DNA from: Gloeocapsopsis dulcis
GTDB taxonomy: Bacteria > Cyanobacteriota > Cyanobacteriia > Cyanobacteriales > Chroococcidiopsidaceae
Assembly: GCF_032163395.1 (NCBI RefSeq)
Contig: NZ_CP119970.1
Coordinates: forward strand, 253,062-307,228
Direction of reading: 5' to 3'
Length of the DNA: 54,167 nucleotides
Notes under the pieces: generated by a model
The model's input: only the letters and a program-made list of their open reading frames with translations
What the model was told of the DNA's origin: nothing
The model's database searches: none
Position numbers and translations under genes: made by a program
In this document: piece after piece, positions 7,920-17,912 of the stretch
Layout of the letters: each line of letters begins with the position of its first letter
Numbering within the stretch: position 1 is the stretch's first letter

Positions 7920-8498
7920 TCAAATGGGATACAGCCATTTGCGAAAGAGTTGAGTGAGGCGCGGCATAATCACGTAGGTCAGCAGGGCAACCGTTAGACC
8001 TGTAACCAACAACGTTCTGAGCAATACCGGAAGCCCAGCTAGGAGCGGTACTAGCAAACGATTGAGAATAGATATCGTAAAAAACACTCCCAGCCATGTC
8101 ACGACCGCCATTTTGTAGCGCGGGGGTGGAGCCTTCATCGGCTTGTCAGGAAGCGTAAACCAGGTTTCCAGCCCAGTCAGGGTTTGAATTGCTTCTGGCT
8201 TTTCAATTAAGGGTTGCAGTCGCTCAATCCATTCTTGCCGAATATCTGATTCAATCCAAGTTTTGAGATTGTTGTAGCAATCGAACTTGAGAATGACCAC
8301 GTATTCAGGATGAGCATGATCATGAGGTCGAATCGTGCTGACACCCAAATGTCCCTTGAATTTTCGTGCATCTGCGGCGATGCCATGAAACCATGCTTCA
8401 TAACCTTGTTCACGTCCTGGTCTCACGATATGAGAAATTACGGCGGTGACTAGATAGTTTTCTTGACTGGTATTGCTCGCCAATGGTTCTTCCAACAT
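7920..8498 (-). CDS. antibiotic-biosynthesis-monooxygenase (ABM) domain protein with C-terminal membrane anchor
   Basis: 192 residues. The first about 110 residues form an ABM-type ferredoxin-like fold (AVISHIVRPGREQGYEAWF, HPEYVVILKFD, WIESDIRQEWIERL). The C-terminal about 75 residues hold two to three hydrophobic helices (MAVVTWLGVFFTISIL, LLVPLLAGLPVLLRTLL, VTGLTVALLTYVIMP). This domain pair is known in bacteria as a membrane-tethered ABM protein; substrate unknown. Members of the ABM superfamily oxidise quinone-like compounds or cleave heme, but no residue here assigns a reaction. The gene stands alone on the minus strand. Confidence 0.8.
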   Translation of the reverse strand: MLEEPLASNTSQENYLVTAVISHIVRPGREQGYEAWFHGIAADARKFKGHLGVSTIRPHDHAHPEYVVILKFDCYNNLKTWIESDIRQEWIERLQPLIEKPEAIQTLTGLETWFTLPDKPMKAPPPRYKMAVVTWLGVFFTISILNRLLVPLLAGLPVLLRTLLVTGLTVALLTYVIMPRLTQLFRKWLYPI

Positions 8499-8567
8499 AG
8501 AATTTAACAGTCCGGGAAATTGGATGGTTAAAACAGAAAAACAGCTCTTACCGTGCCTGTATAGACT

Positions 8568-8846
8568 CTAAAACTGAAACGTCGTCCGAATGGTGCCAAC
8601 AAAAATCGTGTCATTATTGCTGTTGTGTTCAGGGTTGGTAATGACGATTACACCAGGAGTGATTGAGAGATGGTCGTTTATTTGAAACCGGTAGAAGGTT
8701 TCAAAGTGCAATGAGGTGCTACGATCGATTACTCCAAACTGATTGCTGATCACTCTAGGCGGTTGTCCAAAAACAAAGCCTAATAAGTTTCCTTCCTTAG
8801 TCACCTTGGCTAGGAGTGATCGCCAGAGATCGTTCCTAGCCTCCAC
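8568..8846 (-). pseudogene. C-terminal tail of an OprB-type cyanobacterial porin
   Basis: The tail reads GNLLGFVFGQPP, STSLHFETFYRFQINDHL, SITPGVIVITNPEHN and ends TIRTTFQF. The beta-strand alternation and terminal aromatic residue match the last strands of the cyanobacterial OprB/SLH porins of the outer membrane. The N-terminal SLH domain and most of the barrel are absent and no upstream continuation was found, so this is a leftover of a truncated gene. A start at 8846 would be spurious. Confidence 0.65.
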
Positions 8847-9075
8847 GAAATCATCCAGTGCTGCTGCAATGCTGCAAATGAACTGGATTACTGAGCAATG
8901 ACAACATCCACTCAGTTACACACGAGTCATGAGGCGTTCACGATTGGCAGAGCCAGCATTTGATATTGCTGCATAGCTCGTCATTAGGTTTTTGTAGTCA
9001 GGAATAAACTCTGCAAGGAGATTACCTAGCCCTTCAATATCGTTACGCCAATCACGGTGCAATTCACCCACAACG

Positions 9076-9774
9076 CTAAACCAATTGACCAATGGAGGAA
9101 TTGCTGACCTGGACAGGTTTGCCGTCCGCTGGAGGGGTTGTTGCAAGGAGCTGAAGTTCCCATGCAAGGGCCACTGCACTAGCACCGCCATGCTCAAGAA
9201 GAATCTCTGATACACCCGCAGATGTTTCTGTGCGTGCCCAGTCACGTTGCCATTCAGCAAGTACAGCCATCCAGTTGATTGGAACTGCACCCGCCTGAAC
9301 CAAGCGGCGAACCGCCATGTCATGAGCTTCCGCAGTAACACCGCCCGAAGCATCGGTAACGATGAATACTTCATAACCTTCACCAAGCGCCTGGATTGCT
9401 GGCATTGCGAGACAGATCTCGGTCCAAAGCGCAGCAAGTATAAGTTGCTTGCGACCACTTTTCTTCACTACATCTGTCACATTTGGATTTTCCCAGGCAT
9501 TGATGAAAGTGCGGTTAATCGGTTTTTGATCAGGAAAAACATCCTGTAGTCCCTTAATGATATAACCCCCTCTTTCTTCAATGACTGTGGTAAGGATTGT
9601 GGGTACGTTGAACACCTTTGCCGATTTGGCAAGACCAATAACATTGTTAATGATCATCGTAGGTTCATGGCTGTTCAAGTTGGTGAACTGATAGGGCTGG
9701 TGGTCAATCAGTACCAGGATGCTATCTTCTGGACGAAGCAGTCCTTCTAGACCGATTTTTTGATTTTTAGACAT
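9076..9774 (-). CDS. isochorismatase-family hydrolase (YcaC-like)
   Basis: 232 residues, ATG at 9774 with AGGAGAG ribosome site. The cysteine-hydrolase fold is clear: Asp24 in ILVLIDHQPYQF, Arg87 in PINRTFINAWENP where many members carry Lys, and Cys120 in LWTEICLAMPAIQAL, followed by GYEVFIVTDASGG. Family members hydrolyse ester, amide or N-carbamoyl substrates; the substrate here is unknown. The frame closes at 9076 after GQLV. Another frame from about 9105 down to 8916 reads smoothly (WFSVVGELHRDWRNDI, LLAEFIPDYKNLMTS), so a frameshift near 9100 may have removed a roughly 60-residue C-terminal extension. Confidence 0.82.
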   Translation of the reverse strand: MSKNQKIGLEGLLRPEDSILVLIDHQPYQFTNLNSHEPTMIINNVIGLAKSAKVFNVPTILTTVIEERGGYIIKGLQDVFPDQKPINRTFINAWENPNVTDVVKKSGRKQLILAALWTEICLAMPAIQALGEGYEVFIVTDASGGVTAEAHDMAVRRLVQAGAVPINWMAVLAEWQRDWARTETSAGVSEILLEHGGASAVALAWELQLLATTPPADGKPVQVSNSSIGQLV

Positions 9775-9975
9775 TGAACTCTCCTATCTAAGTGATTGGT
9801 GAATGAGGAATTGCAGAATGAAATCAAAAGCTAAACATCTCTGCTTGTGCTTTTAAGTGAAACGTCTGTTTACCCTCAAGGGTTAATGACGTAAGTGATC
9901 GCGCCATGAACTAAGTCTGCAAGACAACGCTAAATTTCACCACCTAAGATCCGTGAGTTAAGCACAGAGTTAAGG
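9775..9975. other. intergenic stretch upstream of the hydrolase
   Basis: Contains the ribosome site and presumed promoter of the minus-strand hydrolase. No open frame of note and no RNA gene was seen. The WD40 tail remnant and the left inverted repeat follow on its right. Confidence 0.4.
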
Positions 9976-10047
9976 CGTTCGCGTCGCGTGCCCAAAGAGC
10001 ATTCGCCCAGTTGCACCTTGAATATTCATGCCTTCAAGCATGGAACC
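9976..10047 (-). pseudogene. leftover WD40-protein C-terminal tail
   Basis: The minus strand reads LEGMNIQGATG, which matches the EGMNI.G.TG tail common in cyanobacterial WD40 proteins, then diverges into RMLFGHATRTP and a stop. This tail would normally follow the RLYE that ends the WD40 reading at about 10240, so the about 190 bases between (the left inverted repeat) look inserted. The final part resembles interspersed GC-rich palindromic DNA. Confidence 0.5.
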
Positions 10048-10235
10048 GTGCAATTTACTTGCTCGATCCATTTGCATGACTGTTTGCATAAATTCAATAT
10101 AGGTGGTCGCCTTCAAGCTGTCGCCTATAGCAAGTTAAATTTTTTACAGTACAAATTGATAGATTAACCATGCCATCGCGGGGTAGAAGGCTGGCTTTAA
10201 CTTAAGTTAGAATCCGAATCTGATCGAAAGTACAT
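10039..10235 (-). repeat. about 200 bp diverged repeat, left copy (inverted relative to right copy)
   Basis: The reverse complement of this stretch aligns with 18534-18735. Both begin ATGTACTTTCGAT, share a palindrome around TTAACTTAAGTTAA (here) or TTCTAACTTGAGTTAGAA (right), then CCTTCTAC, GATGGCATGGTT, ATCAATTTGTACTGTAAA, ACAGCTTGAAGGCGA, CTATATTGAATTTAT and GGTTCCATG. Identity looks about 80%. No coding frame is shared. The two copies flank the WD40/kinase/regulator block. Confidence 0.8.
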
Positions 10236-10651
10236 TCATACAACCGATCGACCATCAATGTCTGAATGCAAAATCCGGTAGCGATGTCCCACACCTTAAG
10301 GGTGCGATCGTCACTGCCACTGATTAAAAACTGACCATCTGGGCTAAAGCTAACTGACGTGACCCAACTGGTGTGTTCGTGCAAGACGTTCAAACAAGAT
10401 CCAGTTTGCAGATTCCAGAGCCGAATAGTCTGATCACCACTGCCACTCGCCAATAGTTGATTATCAAGGCATACAGCAACCGACCAGATCCCACCCGTAT
10501 GCCCCCGCAAGACTTTTACACTTTCACCAGTTTGCAGATTCGAGACTCGGATGGTTTGATCAAAACTACCGCTGATTAGCTGCTGATCGTGGGCTGCAAA
10601 TGCCAGGGTGAAAACGCCTCCTGTATGCCCCTGCAATACATGCCGACACAC
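10202..10651 (-). pseudogene. WD40-repeat protein, C-terminal fragment
   Basis: About three WD40 blades are visible (LQGHTGGVFTLAFA, SGSFDQTIRVSN, LRGHTGGIWSVAV, ASGSGDQTIRLWNL, EHTSWVTSVSFSPDG, SGSDDRTLKVWD). Cyanobacterial WD40 proteins usually carry seven or more blades, often behind an NB-ARC or kinase domain; these parts are missing upstream. The end is also changed: after VDRLYE the sequence runs into the inverted-repeat DNA and stops. It may be the remains of the right half of a large signalling gene. Confidence 0.75.
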
Positions 10652-10859
10652 CCCAGTTGTGAATACGGCTCGCCGTCAGAGTATCTCTGCTTTCCAGGCT
10701 ATTTCCCATGCCCTTGCCTCACACCAGTCTGATTGGCTACTGAGTTGAGCAATTACAAGTCAAGATATAAAGATTTACACAAGGAACTTTATATTCTGGA
10801 GTTTGGCAAGCGATATACTTTGGGAAACGGATGACAGTCCTTCATCGGGGGAGCATTCA

Positions 10860-13800
10860 ATGATTACCCTGCCTGGAATTACTATCTACAGCAAAATCTA
10901 TGAGAGCTTAGCTTCTTTGGTGTATCGGGGCATCAGAGAGCAAGATGATTGTGCAGTGATTGCCAAAGTTCTCAAGCAGGATTATCCCTCTCCTCAGGAA
11001 TTAACTCGCTATCGGCAGGAGTATGAAATTACTCGTTTTCTCAACATTGAAGGCGTAGTCAAGGCATACAGCCAACAAGACTACCAGCGCACGCTGGTTC
11101 TTCTTTTGGAAGACTTTGGTGGAGAGTCTTTAGAATGCTGGATGCGGCAACAATTAGACTTCTGTCCCGTGCCGTTGTCGGTTTTTTTGAATATGGCGAT
11201 CGCCATTACTGATACTCTAGGCAAAATCCATGCGGCTCATGTCATCCATAAAGATATTAATCCTGGCAACATTGTCTTTAATCCGAGGACTGGCGTTGTC
11301 AAAATCATTGATTTTGGCATTGCCACTCGCTTCAGTCGCACCAATCCCACATTCAAAAGTCTCCATCTTCTAGAAGGAACCCCCGCCTATTTGTCGCCAG
11401 AGCAAACCGGACGAATGAACCGGATGCTCGACTATCGCACCGACTTTTATTCACTGGGTGCAACCTTCTACGAACTGTTGACGGGACAATTGCCGTTTCC
11501 CACCAGTGATCTCCTGGAACTAGTTCACTGTCACATTGCTACACCGCCGATTCCCCCGCATGAATTGAATGCCACGATCCCCCAACCTGTTTCAAACCTG
11601 ATTTTGAAACTGATGGCAAAAAATGCAGAAGATCGTTATCAAAGTGCCTGGGGCATCAAAGCAGATCTAGAGCGCTGTGCCCAACAACTGGCGGAGATGG
11701 GTCAAATTAACGCCATACCGTTAGGACTGCAAGATGTTTCCGAGCAGTTCCGCATTCCTCAAAAACTGTATGGGCGAGAAGCGGAGATTGCAGCATTATG
11801 GGTAGCGTTTGACAGAGTGACAGGGAGTAAGGCAGTCTGTGAAATGATGCTGGTCTCTGGTTACGCTGGCGTTGGCAAAACAGCATTGGTACAGGAACTC
11901 TCTAAACCGATCACCGCAAAGCACGGCTATTTTATCTGGGGTAAATTTGACCAATTCCGGCGCAATATTCCCTACAGCGCGATCGTCGATGCTCTGCAAA
12001 AATTGGTGCAGCAACTGTTGGGTGAACCCAATGAACAGGTGGAAGTATGGCGATCGCTTTTACTCAGTGCTTTGGGAAACAACGGGCAAATTATCATAGA
12101 TGTAATTCCCGAAATTGAGTTCATTATTGGCAAGCAGCCACCTGTGCCCGAAGTTGGAGCAACAGAAGCACAGAATCGCTTCAATCTCACGTTTCAAAGG
12201 TTTGTGCGGGCGTTTTGTGCAAAAGAGCATCCCCTGGTCATCTTTTTAGACGATCTACAGTGGATCGATTCTGCGACGTTGAAGTTAATTGAACTCATAT
12301 TGCTTGACGAGCAAACTCAATCTCTGTTTTTGATCGGAGCCTATCGAGATCATGAAGTATCTCCAACGCATTTATTAATTTTGATGCTGGAGAGCTTGCG
12401 AAATCAGGGTGCAGCGATTCAAGAAATTACCCTGACTCCTTTAACGCTGGAACCGTTGACTCAACTGGTGGCTGAGACATTACATCGCAATCCTGATAGC
12501 GTTCGTTCCTTAGCCCAAGTCGTGTTGCGTAAAACCGAGGGCAACCCTTTCTTTGTTGGTGAATTTTTGAAGCTGCTGTATGGCGAAAACCTGTTGACCT
12601 TTGATGCCCAACAGTTGATCTGGCAGTGGAACCTAGCTGAGATTGAAGCTCAAGATATCACTGCTAATGTGGTGGAGTTGCTGCTGCGTCAGTTGCAGAA
12701 ATTGCCGGAAGCAACACAGCAAGTTCTCTCCATCGCTGCTTGTGTTGGGTCTGAGTTTGATTTAGAAACGTTGGCGATCGTTTGCGAAAAATCAGCGAAA
12801 GCAATTTTTCAGGATTTATTAGAAGCAATACAAGCTGGATTAATTCAACCTTTGTCTGACTTGGATGAAGACTTGTTGGTTCAAGAGTATAAGTTTTCGC
12901 ACGATCGCGTTCAGCAAGCGGCTTATGCTTTGATTGATGAATCGCAGAAACAGGTTGTTCATCTCCAAATCGGTGGCAATTTGCTCGAAAAAACTTCACC
13001 AGAGCAACGATCCGATCGGTTGTTTGAAATCATCGATCATCTCAATCAAGGACTTAAGCTAGTCACTGCTCGCTCAGAACGAACTGAAATTGCCAGATTG
13101 AATTTAATGGCAGGTCAGAAAGCAAAGACAGCAACGGCTTATGAAGCAGCTTTTAAGTATTTCACTACAGGGCTTAAACTCCTCAATTCAGAGAGTTGGC
13201 AGAGTGAGTATGACCTAACCTTGGCGCTGTACTCAGAAGCAGCAGAAGCGGCGTATCTCCAGGGTCGCTTTGATGAGATGGAACAGTTGGTAGAAGTGGT
13301 ACTCGATCGTGCCAAAACAGTGGTTGACAAAGTGCAGGCTTACGATAGCAGAATTCAAGGATATTCGTCACAGGGCAACCTGAAAGAAACACTAAAAACT
13401 GGGTTGGAAGCGTTAAAGCTCTTGGAAATAGATTTAATAGAAAATCCAAGTCGGGCAGATATTCAAAGGGAATTGGAGTCAACGGCTGCACTACTCGCTG
13501 AACGAGAAATCGAAGACTTGAGTAATTTACCAGAGGTGGCTGCACCAGAACCACTGGCAGCTATAACAATCCTATCGAATATGGGGTCTGCTGCATTTAT
13601 AACGTTACCAGCACTGTGGATACTGATTATATGCAAAACGGTAAATTTATCAATCAACTACGGTAATACTATCTGGTCACCGCTGTATTATGCTGCCTAC
13701 GGATTTGTTCTATGTGGAGTTGTTCAAGACATTGAACTCGGCTACAAATTTGGTCAATTGGCTCTTACCTCGGCAGAACGATTGAATACCAAAAAAGGCA

Positions 13801-16800
13801 AGGCTAGAGCATTACAGTTATTTAGTGAGCATGTTATGCAATGGAAAGTACATCTTAAGGAGCCGATCCCACTGCTGGTTGAGGCTTATCAGGAAGGAGT
13901 GGAAACCGGAGACTTTGAATCTGCTGGTTATGCTGCATATTACGTGTGCCATAACTCATTTTTTGCTGGAGAGGAACTTACTCAACTGGAACAAAAAACA
14001 GTAATTTACAGCAAAGCGATCGACCAAATTAGACGAGAAAGTCCCTCGAATTGGCTGACAATATTACGGCAGACTATTCTTAATTTGTTAGATAGGTCTG
14101 AGAATCCCAGTCGCTTAGTTGGTCGGGTGTGTAATGAAGAGGAGGCGTTATCACACGCTATTGCAGTTAAAGATGGAACTGTAATTCAAATACTCTATTT
14201 ACACAAAGTCATGTTGTGTTATCTATTTGAAGAACACCATCAAGCTGAACAGACTGCTATTTTGGCAAGGCAACATTTTGAAGAGGTGTCAGCAATAACG
14301 ATTTTACCTATATTCTGTTTCTATCATTCGCTGGCGCTTTTGAGCCTATCGCCTGATGCTTCAAACTCTGAAAAAGCAGTTTGGCTAAACTGTGTTAACA
14401 CCAACCAAGAAAAGATGCAGAAATGGGCAGAACACGCCCCAATGAATTATCTACATAAATTTTATCTAGTCGAGGCAGAGAAAGCACGAGTCTTAGGGCA
14501 GTTTCTTGAGGCTGAAGAGTTTTATGAACGGGCGATCGCAGGTGCTGCTGAAAATGAGTATATCCAGGAAGAAGCATTAGCTTATGAATTAGCGGCAAAA
14601 CATTATCTGGCGCGAGGTCGGTCAAAAATTGCTCAAACTTATATGAAAGAAGCGCACTATTGCTACGATCGCTGGGGCGCAACCGCTAAAGTTAAAGACT
14701 TAGAAAAACGCTATCCACAGTTCTTTTCCCAGTCGCCTAGAGCCGCTTCCACATCAATTCCTATTACTGCTGAAACTATCACTAATCCCTTCCATACTGC
14801 TTTCGATTTAGCAGCAGTGATGAAAGCTTCACAGGCGATTTCTCGTGAAATTGAACTGAAGCAATTGCTGCGATCACTGATGCAAACTTTAATTGAGAAT
14901 GCTGGCGCACAAACCGGATATCTGATTTTAGAAAACTCAGGAGAATGGTCGATTGAAGCGGCTTGTGAACTCAATGCCGATGAGAATGCTTGTGCGACTC
15001 AGGTGTTACAGTCTATTCCAATTGCCGATCAATTACCAGAATCAATCATTCAATATGTGATTCGGACTCTGAAGCCTGTCACCTTAAATGATGCGATTCG
15101 TGAAGGTGCTTTTATTAATGAGCCATACATTCAACAGAACCAGCCTCAATCTATTTTCTGTTTGCCGCTGCTGAATCAAGCCAAGCTAGTCGGTGTATTG
15201 TATTTAGAAAATCGGTTAGCAGCTGGAGTATTTACACCAGAGCGATCGCAGGTCTTGCAGCTATTGTCGACTCAAGCAGCGATCGCCATCGAAAATGCCA
15301 ACCTTTACTCAGAACTGCAGGCTAAGGAAAGCAAGATCACCCAGTTCCTCGAAGCGATTCCGGTGGGAATTGCGATCGTGGATGCGACGGGTTGCCCTTA
15401 CTATACCAACCAATGCGGCAATCAACTCACGGGCAAAGAAACTGACACTTCCATAGCACCGGAGCAGATCTCAGAGGCTTATCAGCTTTATGTAGCGGGA
15501 ACGAATCAAATCTATCCAGCGGAGAACTTGCCTACTGTGCGGGCATTAAGGGGCGAACGCATTAGGACTGAAGATATAGAAATTCGTCGAGATCATGTCA
15601 CAATTCTAATTGAGGCACGGGGAACACCAGTTTTTGATCAACAGGGCAATATCACTTATGCGATCGCTACCTTTCAGGACATTACAGAGCGCAAACAAGC
15701 CGAGAAACTCCTAGCCGACTACAACTGCACTTTAGAGCAACGGGTCGCAGAACGAACTGCTGCGTTACGACAAAGTGAGGCCAATTACCGTAACCTGATC
15801 CAAACTGCGAATTCGATCATCCTTCGCACGGATAGGCAAGGACATATTAGATACATGAATGACTATGGACTGAGCTTTTTTGGCTATGAGGAAGATCAGA
15901 TTCTAGGGCGTACCCTACTGGAAACAATCGTTCCAGAAACCGAAACATCTGGACGTAATCTCAAGCAGTTTGTTCACGATCTGTTTCACAATCTTGAAGC
16001 TCCCTTGCCTCAAGCTTACTTGCAAACCGAGAATGAAAACCTCTGTCGAGACGGTAGACGGGTTTGGATTGCCTGGTCGAATCAAGCCATCTTCAATGAA
16101 CAGGGAGATTTAGTTGAAATCTTATCGGTTGGCAATGACACCACCCAGCGTAGGCAAGCAGAAGAGGCATTACAACGCAGTGAAGCCAAGTTCCGAGCTA
16201 TCTTTGAAAACTCGCAGGTCGGCATCTTCCGAGTCCGCCTCTCGGATGGATTACTTCTCGATGCCAATCAACGCTTTGCCGATCTGTTTGGCTATAATTC
16301 ACCAGAGGAGATCATTGGGCTTGAACACGTCATAGGCTATTATGCCGATCCCAGCGATCACCAACACCTCATTGAGTTGCTGAAGCGGGATCGGGAAGTG
16401 CGAAGCTTTGAAGCCCAGATGCAAAAACGAGATGGGACATTGTTTTGGGGGCTTTTCTCTCTTTATCTGAATGCAGGCGATGACTACATCGAAGGGGTGG
16501 TTGCAGATATTAGCGATCGCAAACGAGCAGAAGTCGCTCTACAAACGAGTGAAGAACGACTACGCTTAGCATTAACCGCTTCAAAGCAGGGACTCTACGA
16601 TATGAATCTCAAAACTGAAGAAATCGTGGTTAACCCAGAATACGCTTTAATGCTGGGCTACGATCCAGCAACATTTCACGAGACCAAATCTAGGTGGGTT
16701 GAGAGTTTGCATCCTGACGACAGAGAATCAATGTTTGCAATTTACAATGGTTTTATGACTGGAGAAGTCCCCAACTATCAAGCAGAGTATCGCCTGCGTA

Positions 16801-17912
16801 CCCGGGATGGTCAGTGGAAATGGATTCTTTCTGTCGGCAAAATTGTTACCTGGAATGAATCCGGTGAACCCATCCGAGCGTTGGGAGTTTATATGGATAT
16901 CAACGATCTCAAACAGACAGAAGCAGCGTTGCAAGCCTCTGAAGCAGAACTGCGGGCGCTGTTTTCAGCCATTCCCGATCCAATGTGTATCTTCACTGCT
17001 GAAGGGCAAGCGATCTGCGTAACCGAAGGGAATCCATCATACAGAGAGTTGTATAAAGAGGAACTTGTTGGCAAAACACTGCATCAACTCTTTGCTAAAG
17101 AACAAGCTGATGAATTACTGGGTTACATTCAGCAGGTACTGAGAACCCAACAAGTCCTCACCGTTGAATACAGCCAGTGGCTATCTGGACGAGAAATCTG
17201 GTTTTCGGCTCGCATTGCCCCGATTCGGCACGAGCAGGTGATTTGGCTGGCGCGAAATATTACGCTGCAAAAGCAAGCAGAAGCAGCCTCGATTTTGGAA
17301 GAACGCAACCGCATGGCGCGTGAAATTCACGACACACTCGCTCAGGCGTTTACAGGGATTCTGGCTCAGGTGGGAGCGGCAAAACAGGTGCTAACGGATG
17401 ATGTAGAAGCAACTGGGGCACACCTAGACCTGATCAAAGAATTGGCGCGAACTGGACTGGTTGAAGCGCGGCGATCGGTAGTAGCGCTCCGTCCTCAGCT
17501 TTTGGAGGAGGGCAGTTTACAGAGCGCTCTACATCGTCTCATCGCTCAAATCAGAACTGCCGCAATGGATACCACTTTATATTATGAGATTGAGGGTGCA
17601 GTGTATTCTCTACCCACTGAAGTCGAGAGTAATCTACTGCGGATTGGGCAGGAAGCATTAACCAATGCGATTCGACACGCCAATGCTGACGAAATTCGAG
17701 TGGAGCTAGTCTACAATCGCGATCGATTCTGCTTGCGCGTGAAAGACAATGGACAGGGCTTTGGAGTTGGGAGTATTCCATCCTCTGAGGGTTTTGGCTT
17801 ACTCGGCATGAGCGAACGGGCAGAGCGCATCGGCGCACAACTCACGATTCGGAGCCAACCTGGACAAGGAACAGAGATGATTGTTACCGTCGATCGGGAG
17901 GCATCACAATGA
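10860..17912 (+). CDS. giant hybrid sensor kinase: Ser/Thr kinase - AAA ATPase - helical repeats - GAF - PAS - HisKA_3 - HATPase
   Basis: 2350 residues from ATG 10860, chosen because GGGGGAG stands 6 bases before it and MITLPG is the usual start of this family; an in-frame TTG at 10803 is less likely. Domains: protein kinase 1-275 with HKD (130-132) and DFG (151-153); AAA/STAND ATPase with P-loop GYAGVGKT at 334 and FLDDLQWID; about 700 residues of helical repeats; GAF about 1320-1490; about five PAS/PAC modules about 1490-2140; HisKA_3 with the phospho-acceptor in REIHDTL at His2157; HATPase to the end (VKDNGQGFG, GFGLLGM). A membrane anchor is not obvious. It overlaps the regulator gene by 4 bases, so the two form an operon. 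Confidence 0.93.
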   Translation: MITLPGITIYSKIYESLASLVYRGIREQDDCAVIAKVLKQDYPSPQELTRYRQEYEITRFLNIEGVVKAYSQQDYQRTLVLLLEDFGGESLECWMRQQLDFCPVPLSVFLNMAIAITDTLGKIHAAHVIHKDINPGNIVFNPRTGVVKIIDFGIATRFSRTNPTFKSLHLLEGTPAYLSPEQTGRMNRMLDYRTDFYSLGATFYELLTGQLPFPTSDLLELVHCHIATPPIPPHELNATIPQPVSNLILKLMAKNAEDRYQSAWGIKADLERCAQQLAEMGQINAIPLGLQDVSEQFRIPQKLYGREAEIAALWVAFDRVTGSKAVCEMMLVSGYAGVGKTALVQELSKPITAKHGYFIWGKFDQFRRNIPYSAIVDALQKLVQQLLGEPNEQVEVWRSLLLSALGNNGQIIIDVIPEIEFIIGKQPPVPEVGATEAQNRFNLTFQRFVRAFCAKEHPLVIFLDDLQWIDSATLKLIELILLDEQTQSLFLIGAYRDHEVSPTHLLILMLESLRNQGAAIQEITLTPLTLEPLTQLVAETLHRNPDSVRSLAQVVLRKTEGNPFFVGEFLKLLYGENLLTFDAQQLIWQWNLAEIEAQDITANVVELLLRQLQKLPEATQQVLSIAACVGSEFDLETLAIVCEKSAKAIFQDLLEAIQAGLIQPLSDLDEDLLVQEYKFSHDRVQQAAYALIDESQKQVVHLQIGGNLLEKTSPEQRSDRLFEIIDHLNQGLKLVTARSERTEIARLNLMAGQKAKTATAYEAAFKYFTTGLKLLNSESWQSEYDLTLALYSEAAEAAYLQGRFDEMEQLVEVVLDRAKTVVDKVQAYDSRIQGYSSQGNLKETLKTGLEALKLLEIDLIENPSRADIQRELESTAALLAEREIEDLSNLPEVAAPEPLAAITILSNMGSAAFITLPALWILIICKTVNLSINYGNTIWSPLYYAAYGFVLCGVVQDIELGYKFGQLALTSAERLNTKKGKARALQLFSEHVMQWKVHLKEPIPLLVEAYQEGVETGDFESAGYAAYYVCHNSFFAGEELTQLEQKTVIYSKAIDQIRRESPSNWLTILRQTILNLLDRSENPSRLVGRVCNEEEALSHAIAVKDGTVIQILYLHKVMLCYLFEEHHQAEQTAILARQHFEEVSAITILPIFCFYHSLALLSLSPDASNSEKAVWLNCVNTNQEKMQKWAEHAPMNYLHKFYLVEAEKARVLGQFLEAEEFYERAIAGAAENEYIQEEALAYELAAKHYLARGRSKIAQTYMKEAHYCYDRWGATAKVKDLEKRYPQFFSQSPRAASTSIPITAETITNPFHTAFDLAAVMKASQAISREIELKQLLRSLMQTLIENAGAQTGYLILENSGEWSIEAACELNADENACATQVLQSIPIADQLPESIIQYVIRTLKPVTLNDAIREGAFINEPYIQQNQPQSIFCLPLLNQAKLVGVLYLENRLAAGVFTPERSQVLQLLSTQAAIAIENANLYSELQAKESKITQFLEAIPVGIAIVDATGCPYYTNQCGNQLTGKETDTSIAPEQISEAYQLYVAGTNQIYPAENLPTVRALRGERIRTEDIEIRRDHVTILIEARGTPVFDQQGNITYAIATFQDITERKQAEKLLADYNCTLEQRVAERTAALRQSEANYRNLIQTANSIILRTDRQGHIRYMNDYGLSFFGYEEDQILGRTLLETIVPETETSGRNLKQFVHDLFHNLEAPLPQAYLQTENENLCRDGRRVWIAWSNQAIFNEQGDLVEILSVGNDTTQRRQAEEALQRSEAKFRAIFENSQVGIFRVRLSDGLLLDANQRFADLFGYNSPEEIIGLEHVIGYYADPSDHQHLIELLKRDREVRSFEAQMQKRDGTLFWGLFSLYLNAGDDYIEGVVADISDRKRAEVALQTSEERLRLALTASKQGLYDMNLKTEEIVVNPEYALMLGYDPATFHETKSRWVESLHPDDRESMFAIYNGFMTGEVPNYQAEYRLRTRDGQWKWILSVGKIVTWNESGEPIRALGVYMDINDLKQTEAALQASEAELRALFSAIPDPMCIFTAEGQAICVTEGNPSYRELYKEELVGKTLHQLFAKEQADELLGYIQQVLRTQQVLTVEYSQWLSGREIWFSARIAPIRHEQVIWLARNITLQKQAEAASILEERNRMAREIHDTLAQAFTGILAQVGAAKQVLTDDVEATGAHLDLIKELARTGLVEARRSVVALRPQLLEEGSLQSALHRLIAQIRTAAMDTTLYYEIEGAVYSLPTEVESNLLRIGQEALTNAIRHANADEIRVELVYNRDRFCLRVKDNGQGFGVGSIPSSEGFGLLGMSERAERIGAQLTIRSQPGQGTEMIVTVDREASQ

